From: Miltoncostaea sp050250915
GTDB taxonomy: Bacteria > Actinomycetota > Thermoleophilia > Miltoncostaeales > Miltoncostaeaceae
DNA: 64,000 bases
Direction of reading: 5' to 3'
NCBI GenBank assembly: GCA_050250915.1
Contig: JBFWNT010000002.1
Coordinates: forward strand, 124,001-188,000
The notes beneath the pieces were generated by a model. It had not been told where the DNA came from. It searched no databases and worked only from the letters and a program-made list of their open reading frames with translations. Shown here in pieces: positions 25,791-38,201 of this stretch (positions within the stretch are counted from its first letter, which is position 1; each line of letters starts with the position of its first letter). The position numbers and the translations under genes were made by a program.

Positions 25791-27980
25791 ATGGCCGTGC
25801 GCGCAACCGGCGCGGATGAGCCGCGCCCCACGATCCCGCCGCTCGGGGAAGGAAAGCACAGCCCGTGGCCCGGCGCACCGCCCGCCCGGGGCCCCGGCCC
25901 CGCCCGCTGGGACGCGCCGCTCACCGACCTCCCCGGCGTGGGGCCCACGGTGGCGCGGAGCGCCGGCGGCCTGGGCATCCGCACCGTCGGCGACCTGCTG
26001 GAGCACCTGCCCGCCCGCTACGAGGCGTTCGACGAGGGCGTCCGGCCCCTCTCGAGCCTCCGCCCGGGGGAGGAGGTGACCGTGCGGGTGATCCTCGACG
26101 ACATCGCGGTGCGGCCCACCCGCCGCCGCAGCCTGCGCCTGGTGCGTGCCCGCATCCACGACGCCAGCGGCAGGTTCGCCGCCACCTGGTTCAACCAGGA
26201 CCACCTCGCGCGGGTGCTGCACCCCGGCGACGAGCTGCTCATCCGCGGCAGGGTCGGCGGCGACGCCCGGCGCGAGATCGCGGTGAAGACCCACGAGGTG
26301 ATCGGCGGGGCCGGATCGGAGGGGCTGCACACCCAGGGGCTCGTCCCCGTCTACCCGGCCACCGGGAAGCTCCCCGTCCGCCGCATCCGCGAGCTGGTGG
26401 ACCGCGCGCGGCCGTGGGCGCGCGCCGCGCCGGAGCGCATGCCCGCCTGGATCCGCGACCGCCTCGCGCTCCCCGGCGCCGCCGACGCCCTGGTGGCCGT
26501 CCACTTCCCGCGCACGCGGCCGGAGGCCCGCCTGGGGCGCCGCCGCCTGGTGTCCGAGGAGCTGCTGGTGCTGCAGCTCGGCCTGCTCGCCGTGCGCCGC
26601 GCCCAGGCCGACGTGCGCGCCGCGCCCGTCCTGGCGGCCACCGGCGCCCACACCGAGCCGCTGCTCGCCGCACTCCCGTTCGCGCTCACCCCCCCGCAGC
26701 GCCGCGCCGCCCGCGAGATCGCCCGCGACCTCACGTCGGGGCACCCGATGCGCCGCCTGCTCCAGGGGGAGGTGGGGTCCGGCAAGACGCTCGTGGCGGT
26801 CCTGGCCATGTGCCAGGCCGTGGAGGCCGGCGCCCAGGCGGCCCTGCTGGTGCCCACCGAGACGCTCGCCGAGCAGCACCTGCGCACCCTCGACGCCCTC
26901 CTCGCGCCGGCCGGGCTGCAGCCCGTCCTGCTCACCGGCAAGGTGCCGAAGGCCGAGCGCGAGCGGCGCGAGCTGGCCCTGCGAACCGGCACCGCGCCCG
27001 TGGTGGTGGGCACCCAGGCGCTCCTCTCCGAGGGGACCGCCTTCGACCGCCTGGGGCTGGTGGTGGTCGACGAGCAGCACCGCTTCGGGGTGGAGCAGCG
27101 CCAGGCCCTGGCCGAGCGGGCCACCGGCGGCGGCGGATCGGCCCACATCCTCTACATGACGGCCACGCCGATCCCGCGGACGCTCGCCCTGACCGCCTAC
27201 GGCGACCTGACCGTCTCCACCATCCGCACCCGCCCGCCGGGCCGCTTCCCGGTCGAGACCCGCTGGATCCGCGCGGAGGACCGCGAGGGGGCCTACGAGG
27301 AGGTGCGGGCCGAGCTGCGCGCGGGCCGCCAGGCGTACGTGATCTGCCCGCTGGTGGAGGAGGGGGCCGCGGCCGAGGCCCGCGCCGCCACCACCGAGGC
27401 CGAGCGCCTGCGCGAGGGGCCGTTCGCGGCGTTCACCGTCGGCCTGGTCCACGGGGCGCAGGGGGCGGAGGAGAAGCGCGCCGCCATGCTCGCCTTCGCG
27501 GAGGGCCGCACCGACCTGCTCGTGGCGACGACGGTGGTGGAGGTGGGCATCGACGTCCCCAACGCCACGGTGATCGTGATCGAGGACGCCGACCGCTTCG
27601 GGCTCGCCCAGCTGCACCAGCTGCGCGGCCGGGTGGGCCGCGGCGAGATCCCGGGCCTGTGCCTGCTGTTCGGCGACCCCGTCACCGAGGACGGGGCCCG
27701 GCGCCTGGAGGCCCTCACCCAGACCACCGACGGGTTCCGCCTCGCCGAGCTGGACCTGGAGATCCGCGGCACCGGCAGCATCCTGGGCCTCCGCCAGGCG
27801 GGGCCCACCGACCTGCGCTTCGCGCGCCTCTCCCGCGACCGCCGCGAGCTGGCCGAGGCGCGCTACCTGGCGCGGAGGATGCTGGAGGACGACCCGTACC
27901 TGACCCGCCCCGAGCACCGCCTGCTGCGCGAGGCCGTGCGCGCGCGCTTCGCCGAGCTCCCCCGGCTGCTGGACGCGTGA
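25791..27980 (+). CDS. recG: ATP-dependent DNA helicase RecG
   Basis: RecG remodels stalled forks and Holliday junctions. The 729 residues have an N-terminal wedge region (TDLPGVGPTVARSAGGLGI and an OB-fold around residues 70-150), then helicase motifs QGEVGSGKTLVA, DEQHRFG, MTATPIPRT and LHQLRGRVGRGEI. I chose the ATG at 25791, not the upstream in-frame start at 25707, because the -10 box immediately before 25791 would leave no transcript upstream. It overlaps rsmD by 4 bases. Confidence 0.95.
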   Translation: MAVRATGADEPRPTIPPLGEGKHSPWPGAPPARGPGPARWDAPLTDLPGVGPTVARSAGGLGIRTVGDLLEHLPARYEAFDEGVRPLSSLRPGEEVTVRVILDDIAVRPTRRRSLRLVRARIHDASGRFAATWFNQDHLARVLHPGDELLIRGRVGGDARREIAVKTHEVIGGAGSEGLHTQGLVPVYPATGKLPVRRIRELVDRARPWARAAPERMPAWIRDRLALPGAADALVAVHFPRTRPEARLGRRRLVSEELLVLQLGLLAVRRAQADVRAAPVLAATGAHTEPLLAALPFALTPPQRRAAREIARDLTSGHPMRRLLQGEVGSGKTLVAVLAMCQAVEAGAQAALLVPTETLAEQHLRTLDALLAPAGLQPVLLTGKVPKAERERRELALRTGTAPVVVGTQALLSEGTAFDRLGLVVVDEQHRFGVEQRQALAERATGGGGSAHILYMTATPIPRTLALTAYGDLTVSTIRTRPPGRFPVETRWIRAEDREGAYEEVRAELRAGRQAYVICPLVEEGAAAEARAATTEAERLREGPFAAFTVGLVHGAQGAEEKRAAMLAFAEGRTDLLVATTVVEVGIDVPNATVIVIEDADRFGLAQLHQLRGRVGRGEIPGLCLLFGDPVTEDGARRLEALTQTTDGFRLAELDLEIRGTGSILGLRQAGPTDLRFARLSRDRRELAEARYLARRMLEDDPYLTRPEHRLLREAVRARFAELPRLLDA

Positions 27981-28537
27981 GGATCGTCGCCGGCACCCAC
28001 CGGGGCCGCCGCCTGCGGGCGCCCGCGGGCACCGCGACTCGCCCGACCGCGGACCGGGTACGCGAGGCCGTGTTCTCGATCATCGGCCCCGTCGACGGCC
28101 TGGACGTGCTGGACCTCTTCGCCGGCTCGGGCGCACTCGGGCTGGAGGCACTGTCGCGGGGCGCGGCCACCGCCGTGCTGGTCGACCACGCGCCGCGGGC
28201 CGCCGCGGTGGCGCGCGCCAACGCCGAGGAGCTGGGGCTGGCCGGGAGGGTCCGGATCGTGCGCCGCGACTGGCGTCCCGCCCTCGCGGCGGAGCGGTCC
28301 GCGGGCCGGTCCTTCGGGTTGTGCCTCCTGGACCCCCCCTATAGCCTCACGGACCGGGTCGTCGCCGGTCTCGGTACGCTTCTCGGGCCCCTCATGACGG
28401 CTTCCGGGACCGTGGTGATCGAGCATTCCGCCGCGCTCTCGCCACCCGATCCGAAGGGACTGGAGATCACCTCGCGCACCGATCGCACCTACGGCGACAC
28501 CGCCGTGAGCGTCCTCAGGCTGGGACCGCCCCGGTGA
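27977..28537 (+). CDS. rsmD: 16S rRNA (guanine-966-N2)-methyltransferase
   Basis: The 186-residue SAM methyltransferase starts RIVAGTHRGRRLRAP, the conserved RsmD N-terminus, and has TRPTADRVREAVFSII, DLFAGSGALGLEALSRG and the LLDPPY catalytic motif (about residue 117). It overlaps recG (GTGA) and coaD (GTGA). recG-rsmD-coaD is a frequent order in Gram-positive bacteria. Confidence 0.93.
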   Translation: MRIVAGTHRGRRLRAPAGTATRPTADRVREAVFSIIGPVDGLDVLDLFAGSGALGLEALSRGAATAVLVDHAPRAAAVARANAEELGLAGRVRIVRRDWRPALAAERSAGRSFGLCLLDPPYSLTDRVVAGLGTLLGPLMTASGTVVIEHSAALSPPDPKGLEITSRTDRTYGDTAVSVLRLGPPR

Positions 28538-29049
28538 GCTCGAACGGCCACCGCATCGCCGTGTGTCCCGGGACGTACGACCCGGTCACGTACGGGCACA
28601 TCGACATCATCGCCCGCGCCGCGACGCTGTTCGACGAGGTCGTGGTCGCCGTGACCACCGGATCGGTCAAGAAGCAGCCGATGTTCGACGCCGAGGAGCG
28701 CATCGCGTTCGTGCGGTCGTCCGTCGCGCACCTCGAGAACGTGCGGGTGGAGGGCTTCAACAGCCTCGTGACCGAGTTCGCCCAGTCGTTGGGCGCCTCC
28801 GCCATGGTAAAAGGTCTGAGGGCCATCTCGGACTTCGACTACGAGTTCCAGATGGCGCAGCTCAACAGGCATCTGGCTGCCGACGTGGAAACGGTGTATC
28901 TGCCGGCGTCGCCGAAGTACAGCTTCGTGAGCTCGAGTGGAGTGCGCGAGGTGGCGGCCTGGGGGGGTTCGGTCGACGACTGGGTCCCCGTACACGTGGC
29001 CGAGGCCCTGCGGGCCCGGCGCCTCTCCGGCGCCGGCTCGGTCTCCTAG
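28534..29049 (+). CDS. coaD: Phosphopantetheine adenylyltransferase
   Basis: Catalyses the penultimate step of coenzyme A synthesis. The 171 residues have GTYDPVTYGHIDII (nucleotidyltransferase T-x-GH motif), KGLRAISDFDYEFQMA and YSFVSSSGVRE, matching the family's ISSTxxR element. GTG 28534 overlaps rsmD. About 10 bases separate its stop from the next gene. Confidence 0.95.
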   Translation: MSSNGHRIAVCPGTYDPVTYGHIDIIARAATLFDEVVVAVTTGSVKKQPMFDAEERIAFVRSSVAHLENVRVEGFNSLVTEFAQSLGASAMVKGLRAISDFDYEFQMAQLNRHLAADVETVYLPASPKYSFVSSSGVREVAAWGGSVDDWVPVHVAEALRARRLSGAGSVS

Positions 29050-29058
29050 GAGGGTTCG

Positions 29059-29544
29059 TTGGACGTACTGGAACTGATCGACAAGCTCGACGACCTGATC
29101 CACAACGCGCGCGCCGTGCCGTTGACGGACCAGGTGCGCATCGACCGCGAGGCCATCTACGACCTCCTGGACCAGATGCGCTCGACGATCCCCGAAGAGG
29201 TCAAGCAGGCCCGCTGGATCGTCAAGGAGCGCCAGGAGATGCTGGCCGAGGCCAAGCGCGAGGCCGAGCGCCTCGTGGCCGACGCCCGCGACAAGGCGGC
29301 GCAGGAGGCCTCCCAGCAGGAGGTCGTCAAGCGGGCCGAGCGCGAGGCCGCGGACATCCTGGAGGAGGCCCGTCAGCGCGAGCGCGAGGTGCGCCTGGGC
29401 GCGGAGGACTACGCCGACGAGGTCCTCGGGACCCTCGAGGTCAACCTCGGCAAGTTCCTGGAGGCCGTGCGCCGCGGGCGCGAGCGCCTGCAGGGCCGGG
29501 CCGACGAGGTCATGAGCGACCAGCTCCCCGAGCCCCCCGACTGA
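29059..29544 (+). CDS. DivIVA-like coiled-coil protein
   Basis: The 161-residue protein starts MDVLELIDKLDDLIHNARAVP and is mostly a long, charged, heptad-like helix (about residues 45-120, rich in Glu, Ala, Arg). Homologues placed between coaD and the DUF177 gene are common in actinobacteria and are annotated as DivIVA-like or ATPase-like; the function is not established. The start is TTG 29059 with AGGAGGG 7 bases upstream. No signal peptide or membrane segment is present. Location suggests a link to the cell envelope or division, which is inference only. Confidence 0.8.
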   Translation: MDVLELIDKLDDLIHNARAVPLTDQVRIDREAIYDLLDQMRSTIPEEVKQARWIVKERQEMLAEAKREAERLVADARDKAAQEASQQEVVKRAEREAADILEEARQREREVRLGAEDYADEVLGTLEVNLGKFLEAVRRGRERLQGRADEVMSDQLPEPPD

Positions 29545-29568
29545 GCCATGGCACGGGAGGTCGGGACC

Positions 29569-30102
29569 ATGGACCTCCGCGCGCTCGAGCTCGCACCCGG
29601 CGCGGCCGTCCGGCTGCCCGTCCGGACGCCGCCGGTCGAGCTCGTCATCGGGGGGCAGGAGCACCGCACCGAGCCGGAACGGCCGGAGCTGGAGCTGGAG
29701 GTCACCCGCTCGCTGTCGGGGCTGCACCTGCGGCTCCGCGGGGACGCCGAGCTGGTGGGCCCCTGCGTGCGCTGCCTGGAGGAGGCACGCGCGCCCCTGG
29801 TCGTCGACACGTCCGAGTTCGTCGCGGACGGGCGCCCCGACGACGCACCCTTCGATGAGGACCTCGACTCCCAGTACGTGGAGGAGGGGGTCCTGGACGT
29901 GGCGACGTGGGCGCGCGACGCGATCGCCGAGGCCGTCCCCGCCACGTTGCTGTGCCGCCCCGACTGCGCCGGCCTGTGCCCCCAGTGCGGCACGAACCTC
30001 AACGACGGCTCGTGCGACTGCGAGGAGGACACCTCCGACCCGCGGTGGGACGCCCTGCGCGAGGTCGCCGAGCGCCTCCGGCGGGAGGACGACCCCCCCT
30101 GA
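29569..30102 (+). CDS. DUF177 (YceD-like) protein
   Basis: DUF177 proteins are encoded next to rpmF in most bacteria and are linked to rRNA processing or ribosome assembly; here rpmF follows too. The 177 residues include GPCVRCLEEARAPL (about residue 66) and a cysteine-rich C-terminal segment CRPDCAGLCPQCGTNLNDGSC that could bind zinc. I prefer ATG 29569 because GGGAGG lies 8 bases upstream; ATG 29548 has no ribosome site. Confidence 0.85.
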   Translation: MDLRALELAPGAAVRLPVRTPPVELVIGGQEHRTEPERPELELEVTRSLSGLHLRLRGDAELVGPCVRCLEEARAPLVVDTSEFVADGRPDDAPFDEDLDSQYVEEGVLDVATWARDAIAEAVPATLLCRPDCAGLCPQCGTNLNDGSCDCEEDTSDPRWDALREVAERLRREDDPP

Positions 30103-30187
30103 GGACCGGAGCCGGGTGCGCGCCCTTCCTCATCGACGTCCGGACCGCTAACCTCCCGCGAGCCCTTCCGACCGGTGGTGATGACGC

Positions 30188-30367
30188 GTGGCCGTACCGA
30201 AGCGAAAGACCTCCAAGCAGCGCCGTGACACCCGGCGCGCGACGCACGCGATCGACGCGGCGCGCCTCGGCCGCTGCCCGCGCTGCCAGAGCCCCGTCCG
30301 GCCGCATCACGTGTGTGGCGTGTGCGGGTACTACCGGGGCCGGCCGGTCGTCGAGATCGAGGGGTAG
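30188..30367 (+). CDS. rpmF: 50S ribosomal protein L32
   Basis: A 59-residue protein starting VAVPKRKTSKQRRDTRR, the conserved L32 N-terminus after GTG. It has the zinc ribbon CPRC then CGVCGYYRG and ends VVEIEG. It is easily missed because of its size. The 85-base gap upstream holds a TAACCT -10 candidate near 30148. Its 3' part overlaps the only canonical start I can find for plsX. Confidence 0.95.
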   Translation: MAVPKRKTSKQRRDTRRATHAIDAARLGRCPRCQSPVRPHHVCGVCGYYRGRPVVEIEG

Positions 30368-31388
30368 GACGGCCGAGCACGCGGTCGCGCTCGACGGGAT
30401 GGGCGGCGACCACGCTCCCCGGAATCCCGTCGCAGGAGCCGTCACCGCCGCGGCCGAGGGGATCCACGTGCTGCTCGTCGGCGACGAGCGGGAGCTCCGC
30501 GAGGAGCTGACCCGCCAGGGCGCGTCCGACGCCGGCATCGAGATCGTCCACGCCCCCGACGTCGTCTCGTCCGGCGAGGACGGCGCGCGCGCCGTGCGCG
30601 CCAAGCCCGACTCGTCGATCGCGACCGCCTGCCGCCTGGTGGGGGAGGGCCGCGCCGGCGCCGCCGTCTCCGTGGGCAACACGGGTGCGATGCTGGCGGC
30701 CGCGACGCTCTACATGCGCCGCATCCCCGGCGTCATCCGCCCCGCCATCGCGGTGGTGCTGCCCGCGACCGGCGGCGGCAGCGTGCTGCTGCTCGACGCG
30801 GGCGCCAGCGCGGAGTCGCGGCCCGAGCACTTCCCGCAGCTCGCCCTGATGGGGCGCCTGTTCATGCGGGACGTCGTCGGCGTCAGCGAGCCGCGCGTCG
30901 GCCTCCTCTCCATCGGCGAGGAGGAGGGCAAGGGCAGCACCGACGTCCTCGAGGCCTACGCGCTCCTGCGCGAGACGCCCGGGTTCGTCGGCAACGTGGA
31001 GGGGCGCGACATCCCGTCGGGCACCCTCGACGTCGTCGTGACCGACGGCTTCACCGGCAACGTCGTGCTCAAGACGATGGAGGGCACCGCCACCTTCCTG
31101 ATGGGCGAGGTGCGCTCCGCCGTCCGCCAGACGCTCGCCGGCCGCCTCGGCGGCCTGCTGGTGCGGCCGTCGCTGCGGCGGATGCGCCAGCGCATCGACC
31201 CGGAGGTCTACGGCGGCGCCGTCCTGCTCGGGGTGCGGGGCCTGGCCGTCATCGGCCACGGCAACTCGTCGGCGGAGGGCGTGGCCAACGCCGTGCGGGT
31301 CGCGGCCCGGGGCATCCGGGGACGCCTGGTGGAGCAGTTCGGCACCGCCCTCGCATCCGAGGGCGCCGAACGGCCGTCGGCCGCGTAG
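30315..31388 (+). CDS. plsX: Phosphate acyltransferase PlsX
   Basis: Makes acyl-phosphate from acyl-ACP for phospholipid synthesis. The body matches PlsX throughout: AVALDGMGGDHAP, SVGNTGAMLAAATLYMRRIPG, GLLSIGEEEGKG, DGFTGNV and GHGNSSAEGVANAV. The start is a problem. The family begins within a few residues of ALDGMGGDHAP, but the only in-frame canonical starts are GTG 30315, adding 19 residues and overlapping rpmF by 53 bases, and ATG 30399, which would delete the first beta strand. GAGGGG at 30359-30364 may be the real ribosome site for a non-canonical start around 30372-30384. I report 30315 provisionally. acpP follows, as in many bacteria. Confidence 0.85.
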   Translation: MACAGTTGAGRSSRSRGRTAEHAVALDGMGGDHAPRNPVAGAVTAAAEGIHVLLVGDERELREELTRQGASDAGIEIVHAPDVVSSGEDGARAVRAKPDSSIATACRLVGEGRAGAAVSVGNTGAMLAAATLYMRRIPGVIRPAIAVVLPATGGGSVLLLDAGASAESRPEHFPQLALMGRLFMRDVVGVSEPRVGLLSIGEEEGKGSTDVLEAYALLRETPGFVGNVEGRDIPSGTLDVVVTDGFTGNVVLKTMEGTATFLMGEVRSAVRQTLAGRLGGLLVRPSLRRMRQRIDPEVYGGAVLLGVRGLAVIGHGNSSAEGVANAVRVAARGIRGRLVEQFGTALASEGAERPSAA

Positions 31389-31435
31389 GATCCCGGGGTC
31401 GCCGGCGCCGCCGGCGGTTCGTCCGAGAGCGCGTG

Positions 31436-31441
31436 TAGCTT
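31436..31441 (+). promoter_or_regulatory. Candidate -10 box of acpP
   Basis: TAGCTT lies 50 bases before the acpP TTG and leaves a leader containing a strong AGAGGGGGG ribosome site. A TAGGAT also overlaps the plsX stop (31387-31392) but would give a longer leader. Confidence 0.35.
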
Positions 31442-31490
31442 GCCGGGGCAGTCAAACGCCGCCCGGCGCGGAGATCAGAGGGGGGACGTT

Positions 31491-31733
31491 TTGGACCGAG
31501 AGAAGGCTGTGGAGGAGATCCGCGCCATCCTGGTCGAGCAGCTGGGTGTCGATCCGGCCGAGGTCACCGTGGACTCGTCCTTCCAGGAGGACCTGAACGC
31601 GGACTCGCTCGACCTCGTCGAGCTCATCATGGAGATGGAGGACCGGTTCAAGGTCAAGATCCCGGACGAGGAGGCGGAGAAGATCTCGACCGTCGGTCAG
31701 GCGGTCGACTACGTGCTGGCCAACACCGGCTGA
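31491..31733 (+). CDS. acpP: Acyl carrier protein
   Basis: An acidic 80-residue carrier for fatty-acid synthesis. The phosphopantetheine serine lies in NADSLDLVELIMEMEDRF (about residues 38-55), the hallmark of type II ACP. Start is TTG 31491, chosen because GAGGGGGG lies about 6 bases upstream and the family N-terminus fits; upstream in-frame codons would add unrelated residues. The stop TGA overlaps a possible CTG start for rnc. Confidence 0.95.
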   Translation: MDREKAVEEIRAILVEQLGVDPAEVTVDSSFQEDLNADSLDLVELIMEMEDRFKVKIPDEEAEKISTVGQAVDYVLANTG

Positions 31734-31771
31734 GCGGCACGGGCGCCGGTGACACGGGACTCGCGCGGCTC

Positions 31772-32433
31772 GTGACGGCGCTCGGGTCCCGCCGACGGCG
31801 CCAGGTCTTCACGCACAGCTCCTGGGCGTCCAGCCGGGAGCGCTCCTACGAACGGCTCGAGTTCCTCGGGGACAGCGTCCTCGAGGTGGTCGTCAGCGAG
31901 GAGCTCATGCGGCGTCACCCGGACGTGGCGGAGGGCGACCTGTCGTGGATGCGGCAGGCCGTCGTCGGCCGTGAGTCCTGCGCGGCGGCCGCCGACGCCG
32001 GCGGCCTGCCCGAGGCGTTCGTCGCCGCCGCCCCACCCGGGCGGCGGGACGCCGCCCGCGAGCTCGCCGGCCGCACCACCGTGCGCGCCGCGCTCGCCGA
32101 GGCGGCGATCGGGGCGGGCTGGCTCGACCTGGGCGCCGACCCCGTCCGCGCCGCGGTGCTCGAGGCGTTCGGCCCGGCCATCGACGCCGCCGTGCCCGGC
32201 GAGCGCGACCCCAAGACGTCGCTCCAGGAGCGCGCCGCGCGCCACAGGCGCCCTGTGGCGTACGAGTTGATCGACACGGCGGGGCCGCCGCAGCAGCGCG
32301 TCTTCACGAGCCGGGTGCGGGTGGGCGACGAGGTGCTCGGCACCGGCTCGGGCCCGTCCAAGCAGGCGTCGGAGCGCGCGGCGGCCGTCGAGGCCCTCCA
32401 GAAGCTGCCCGAGGCGGCGATCCAGGGGGCCGC

Positions 32434-32440
<7 letters not shown>
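31772..32440 (+). CDS. rnc: Ribonuclease III with an altered active site
   Basis: RNase III cleaves double-stranded RNA in rRNA maturation. Residues about 1-140 are the nuclease domain with FTHSSW and the signature ERLEFLGDSVLEVVVSEEL, which keeps one catalytic Glu and Asp, and EGDLSWMR keeps another Glu. The second metal-binding helix (family A-D-x-x-E-A-L-I-G-A) reads RAALAEAAIGA: the Asp is Ala (GCG at 32090-32092), while Glu remains. A double-stranded RNA-binding domain follows (about 150-220). The GTG at 31772 cuts the first helix short; a CTG at 31730 in a CTGA overlap with acpP would add 14 residues ending LARL and fit the family better. Confidence 0.88.
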
Positions 32441-35774
<3,334 letters not shown>

Positions 35775-35778
<4 letters not shown>

Positions 35779-36788
35779 GCACCGATGGGGGGGACGCCGC
35801 CGACCGCGAGGCGTGGGCGGAGCTGTTCGGCCTGGCGCCGCCGGAGCCGGAGGACGAGGACACCCCGCGCCGCCGCGGGCTGTTCCGCCGGCTCCGCGAG
35901 AACCTGAGCGCCGGCCCGCGTCAGACCATCTCGCCGCAGCTCGCGGGTATCTACCAGGGCAAGCTCGTCACCGCCGAGATGTGGGATGAGCTGGAGGAGG
36001 CCCTCATCTCCGCCGACTGCGGCATGGACGCCACCATGCAACTGGTGGAGGAGCTGCGCGAGGAGGCGGCCCAGGGCCGCATCACGAGCGGCGCCGACGT
36101 CTCCGGCGCCCTGTGGCGCGCCGTCGCCGGGCACATGGCGCCCGAGCCCGCGCGGATCCACCTGGAGCACAAGCCCACCGTCATCCTGGTCGTGGGGGTC
36201 AACGGCAGCGGCAAGACCACCACCGTCGGAAAGCTCGCCTACCGCCTGAGCCAGCTCGGCCAGAGCGTGGTGATCGGGGCGGCCGACACGTTCCGCGCCG
36301 CCGCCATCGACCAGCTGGCCGTGTGGGCGGAGCGGTCGGGCGCCCACTTCGTGCGCCAGAGCCAGGGCGCCGACCCGGGCGCCGTCGCCTTCGACACCGT
36401 GGCCTCCGCGAAGGCCCGCGGCGCCGACGTCGCCCTCATCGACACCGCCGGCCGCCTCCAGACGCAGCACAACCTCATGGAGGAGCTGCGGAAGGTCGCC
36501 GCCGTGGTGAAGAAGGTCGACGAGACCGCCCCCCACGAGGTCCTCCTGGTCCTCGACGCCACCACCGGCCAGAACGGCTTGAGCCAGGCGCGCCTGTTCG
36601 ATCAGGCCGCCGACCTGTCCGGCGTGGTGCTCACCAAGATCGACGGCACCGCGAAGGGCGGCATCGCGATGGCCATCCGCCGTGAGCTCGGCGTGCCCGT
36701 GAAGCTCGTCGGCTCGGGCGAGAAACTGGAGGACCTCCAGCCTTTCGACGCCCAGGCCTTCGCCCGGGCGATCTTCGCCCCGGACTGA
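35775..36788 (+). CDS. ftsY: Signal recognition particle receptor FtsY
   Basis: Membrane-associated GTPase that docks SRP-ribosome complexes at the translocon. The 337 residues have a short acidic A region (about 1-35), then the NG domain with GVNGSGKTTTVGKLA (about residue 139), DTFRAAAIDQL, DTAGRLQTQHNLMEEL and TKIDGTAKGG. GTG 35775 overlaps the smc stop by 4 bases. smc-ftsY-ffh is a conserved order. Confidence 0.95.
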
Positions 36789-36820
36789 CGACGCGCCCGA
36801 CGGAGCGGCCCCCGCTGCTC

Positions 36821-36826
36821 TAGGAT
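36821..36826 (+). promoter_or_regulatory. -10 box of ffh
   Basis: TAGGAT ends 12 bases before ATG 36839. The leader would be at most a few bases long and has no ribosome site. Confidence 0.4.
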
Positions 36827-36838
36827 GGTCGGTCGGCA

Positions 36839-38167
36839 ATGTTCGACGCGCTCACCGACAAGCTGCAGGGGATCTTCTCCGGCCTGAAGGGCCGCGGGAA
36901 GCTCACCGAGTCCGACATCGATCAGGCGATGCGCGCCATCCGCCTGTCGCTGCTCGAGGCCGACGTCTCCCTGCCCGTCGTGAAGCAGCTGACGTCCAAC
37001 ATCGCCGCCCGCGCGAAGGGCGCGGAGGTCATGGAGTCGCTCACGCCCGACCAGCAGGTCGTGAAGATCGTGAGCGACGAGTTGACCGCCCTGATGGGCG
37101 AGGCCAACGTCGCCCTGCCGCTGGCGTCGAAGCCGCCCACCATCGTCCTGATGGCCGGCCTCCAGGGCTCCGGCAAGACGACCTGCTCGGCCAAGCTGGC
37201 GCGCTACTTCGTCCACCAGGGCCGCGCCCCGATGCTCGTCGCCTGCGACGTCCACCGCCCCGCCGCCGCCGAGCAGCTCGCCGTCCTGGGCCAGCAGATC
37301 GGCGTCCCCGTGCACCGCGAGGAGGGCTCCAAGGACGCGGTCCGGATCGCCCGCAACGGCGTCGAGGAGGCCCGCCGCACGGGCCGCGACCTGGTGATCG
37401 TGGACACCGCCGGCCGCCTCAACATCGACGCCGAGATGATGGACGAGCTGGTCCGCATCAAGAAGGCCGTCGACCCCACCAGCACCGTGCTCGTGGTGGA
37501 CGCCATGACCGGCCAGGCCGCCGTCCAGGTGGCCAAGGACTTCGCCGACGCGGTCGATTTCGACGGCGTCGCCCTCACCAAGCTGGACGGCGACGCCCGC
37601 GGCGGCGCCGCCCTCTCCGTGCGCGCGGTCACCGGCAAGCCGATCCTGTTCGTCGGGACCGGCGAGAAGCTGGAGGCCCTGGAGCCGTTCCATCCGGACC
37701 GCATGGCGTCGCGCATCCTGGGGATGGGCGACGTGATGAGCCTCATCGAGAAGGCCCAGGAGAACGTCACCGTCGACGACGCGAAGCGCCTCGAGGAGAA
37801 GGTCCGGAGCGGCTCCCTCACCCTCGAGGACTTCCTCGACCAGATGCAGCAGGTCCGCAAGATGGGCCCGATGTCCCAGGTCCTCGGCATGATCCCCGGC
37901 TTCCGGAACGTCGCGAAGGCGAAGGACCTGGCCGTGGACGACGGCCAGCTGGAGCGCGTCGAGGCGATCATCCGGAGCATGACGGTCCAGGAGCGCCGCA
38001 ACCCGGACGTCATCAACGGGAGCCGCCGCCGCCGCATCGCCGCCGGCAGCGGCACCAGCGTGCAGGAGGTCAACCAGCTCCTGTCACAGTTCAAGCAGAT
38101 GCGAAAGTTGATGAAGCAGATGGGGAGCGGTCGCATGCCCGCCCTCGGCGGCCTGATGGGCCGCTAG
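36839..38167 (+). CDS. ffh: Signal recognition particle protein Ffh
   Basis: Cytosolic GTPase that binds signal sequences and 4.5S RNA. The 442 residues have the N domain, the G domain with GLQGSGKTTCSAKLA (about residue 107), DVHRPAAAEQL, DTAGRLNID and TKLDGDARGG, and the methionine-rich M domain with KMGPMSQVLGMIPG and the RNA-binding INGSRRRRIAAGSGTSVQEVNQLL. No 4.5S RNA gene was seen nearby. rpsP follows after 34 bases. Confidence 0.96.
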   Translation: MFDALTDKLQGIFSGLKGRGKLTESDIDQAMRAIRLSLLEADVSLPVVKQLTSNIAARAKGAEVMESLTPDQQVVKIVSDELTALMGEANVALPLASKPPTIVLMAGLQGSGKTTCSAKLARYFVHQGRAPMLVACDVHRPAAAEQLAVLGQQIGVPVHREEGSKDAVRIARNGVEEARRTGRDLVIVDTAGRLNIDAEMMDELVRIKKAVDPTSTVLVVDAMTGQAAVQVAKDFADAVDFDGVALTKLDGDARGGAALSVRAVTGKPILFVGTGEKLEALEPFHPDRMASRILGMGDVMSLIEKAQENVTVDDAKRLEEKVRSGSLTLEDFLDQMQQVRKMGPMSQVLGMIPGFRNVAKAKDLAVDDGQLERVEAIIRSMTVQERRNPDVINGSRRRRIAAGSGTSVQEVNQLLSQFKQMRKLMKQMGSGRMPALGGLMGR

Positions 38168-38201
38168 CCACCCCCGTACGTACCAGCAACAGAGGAGCAC
38201 C

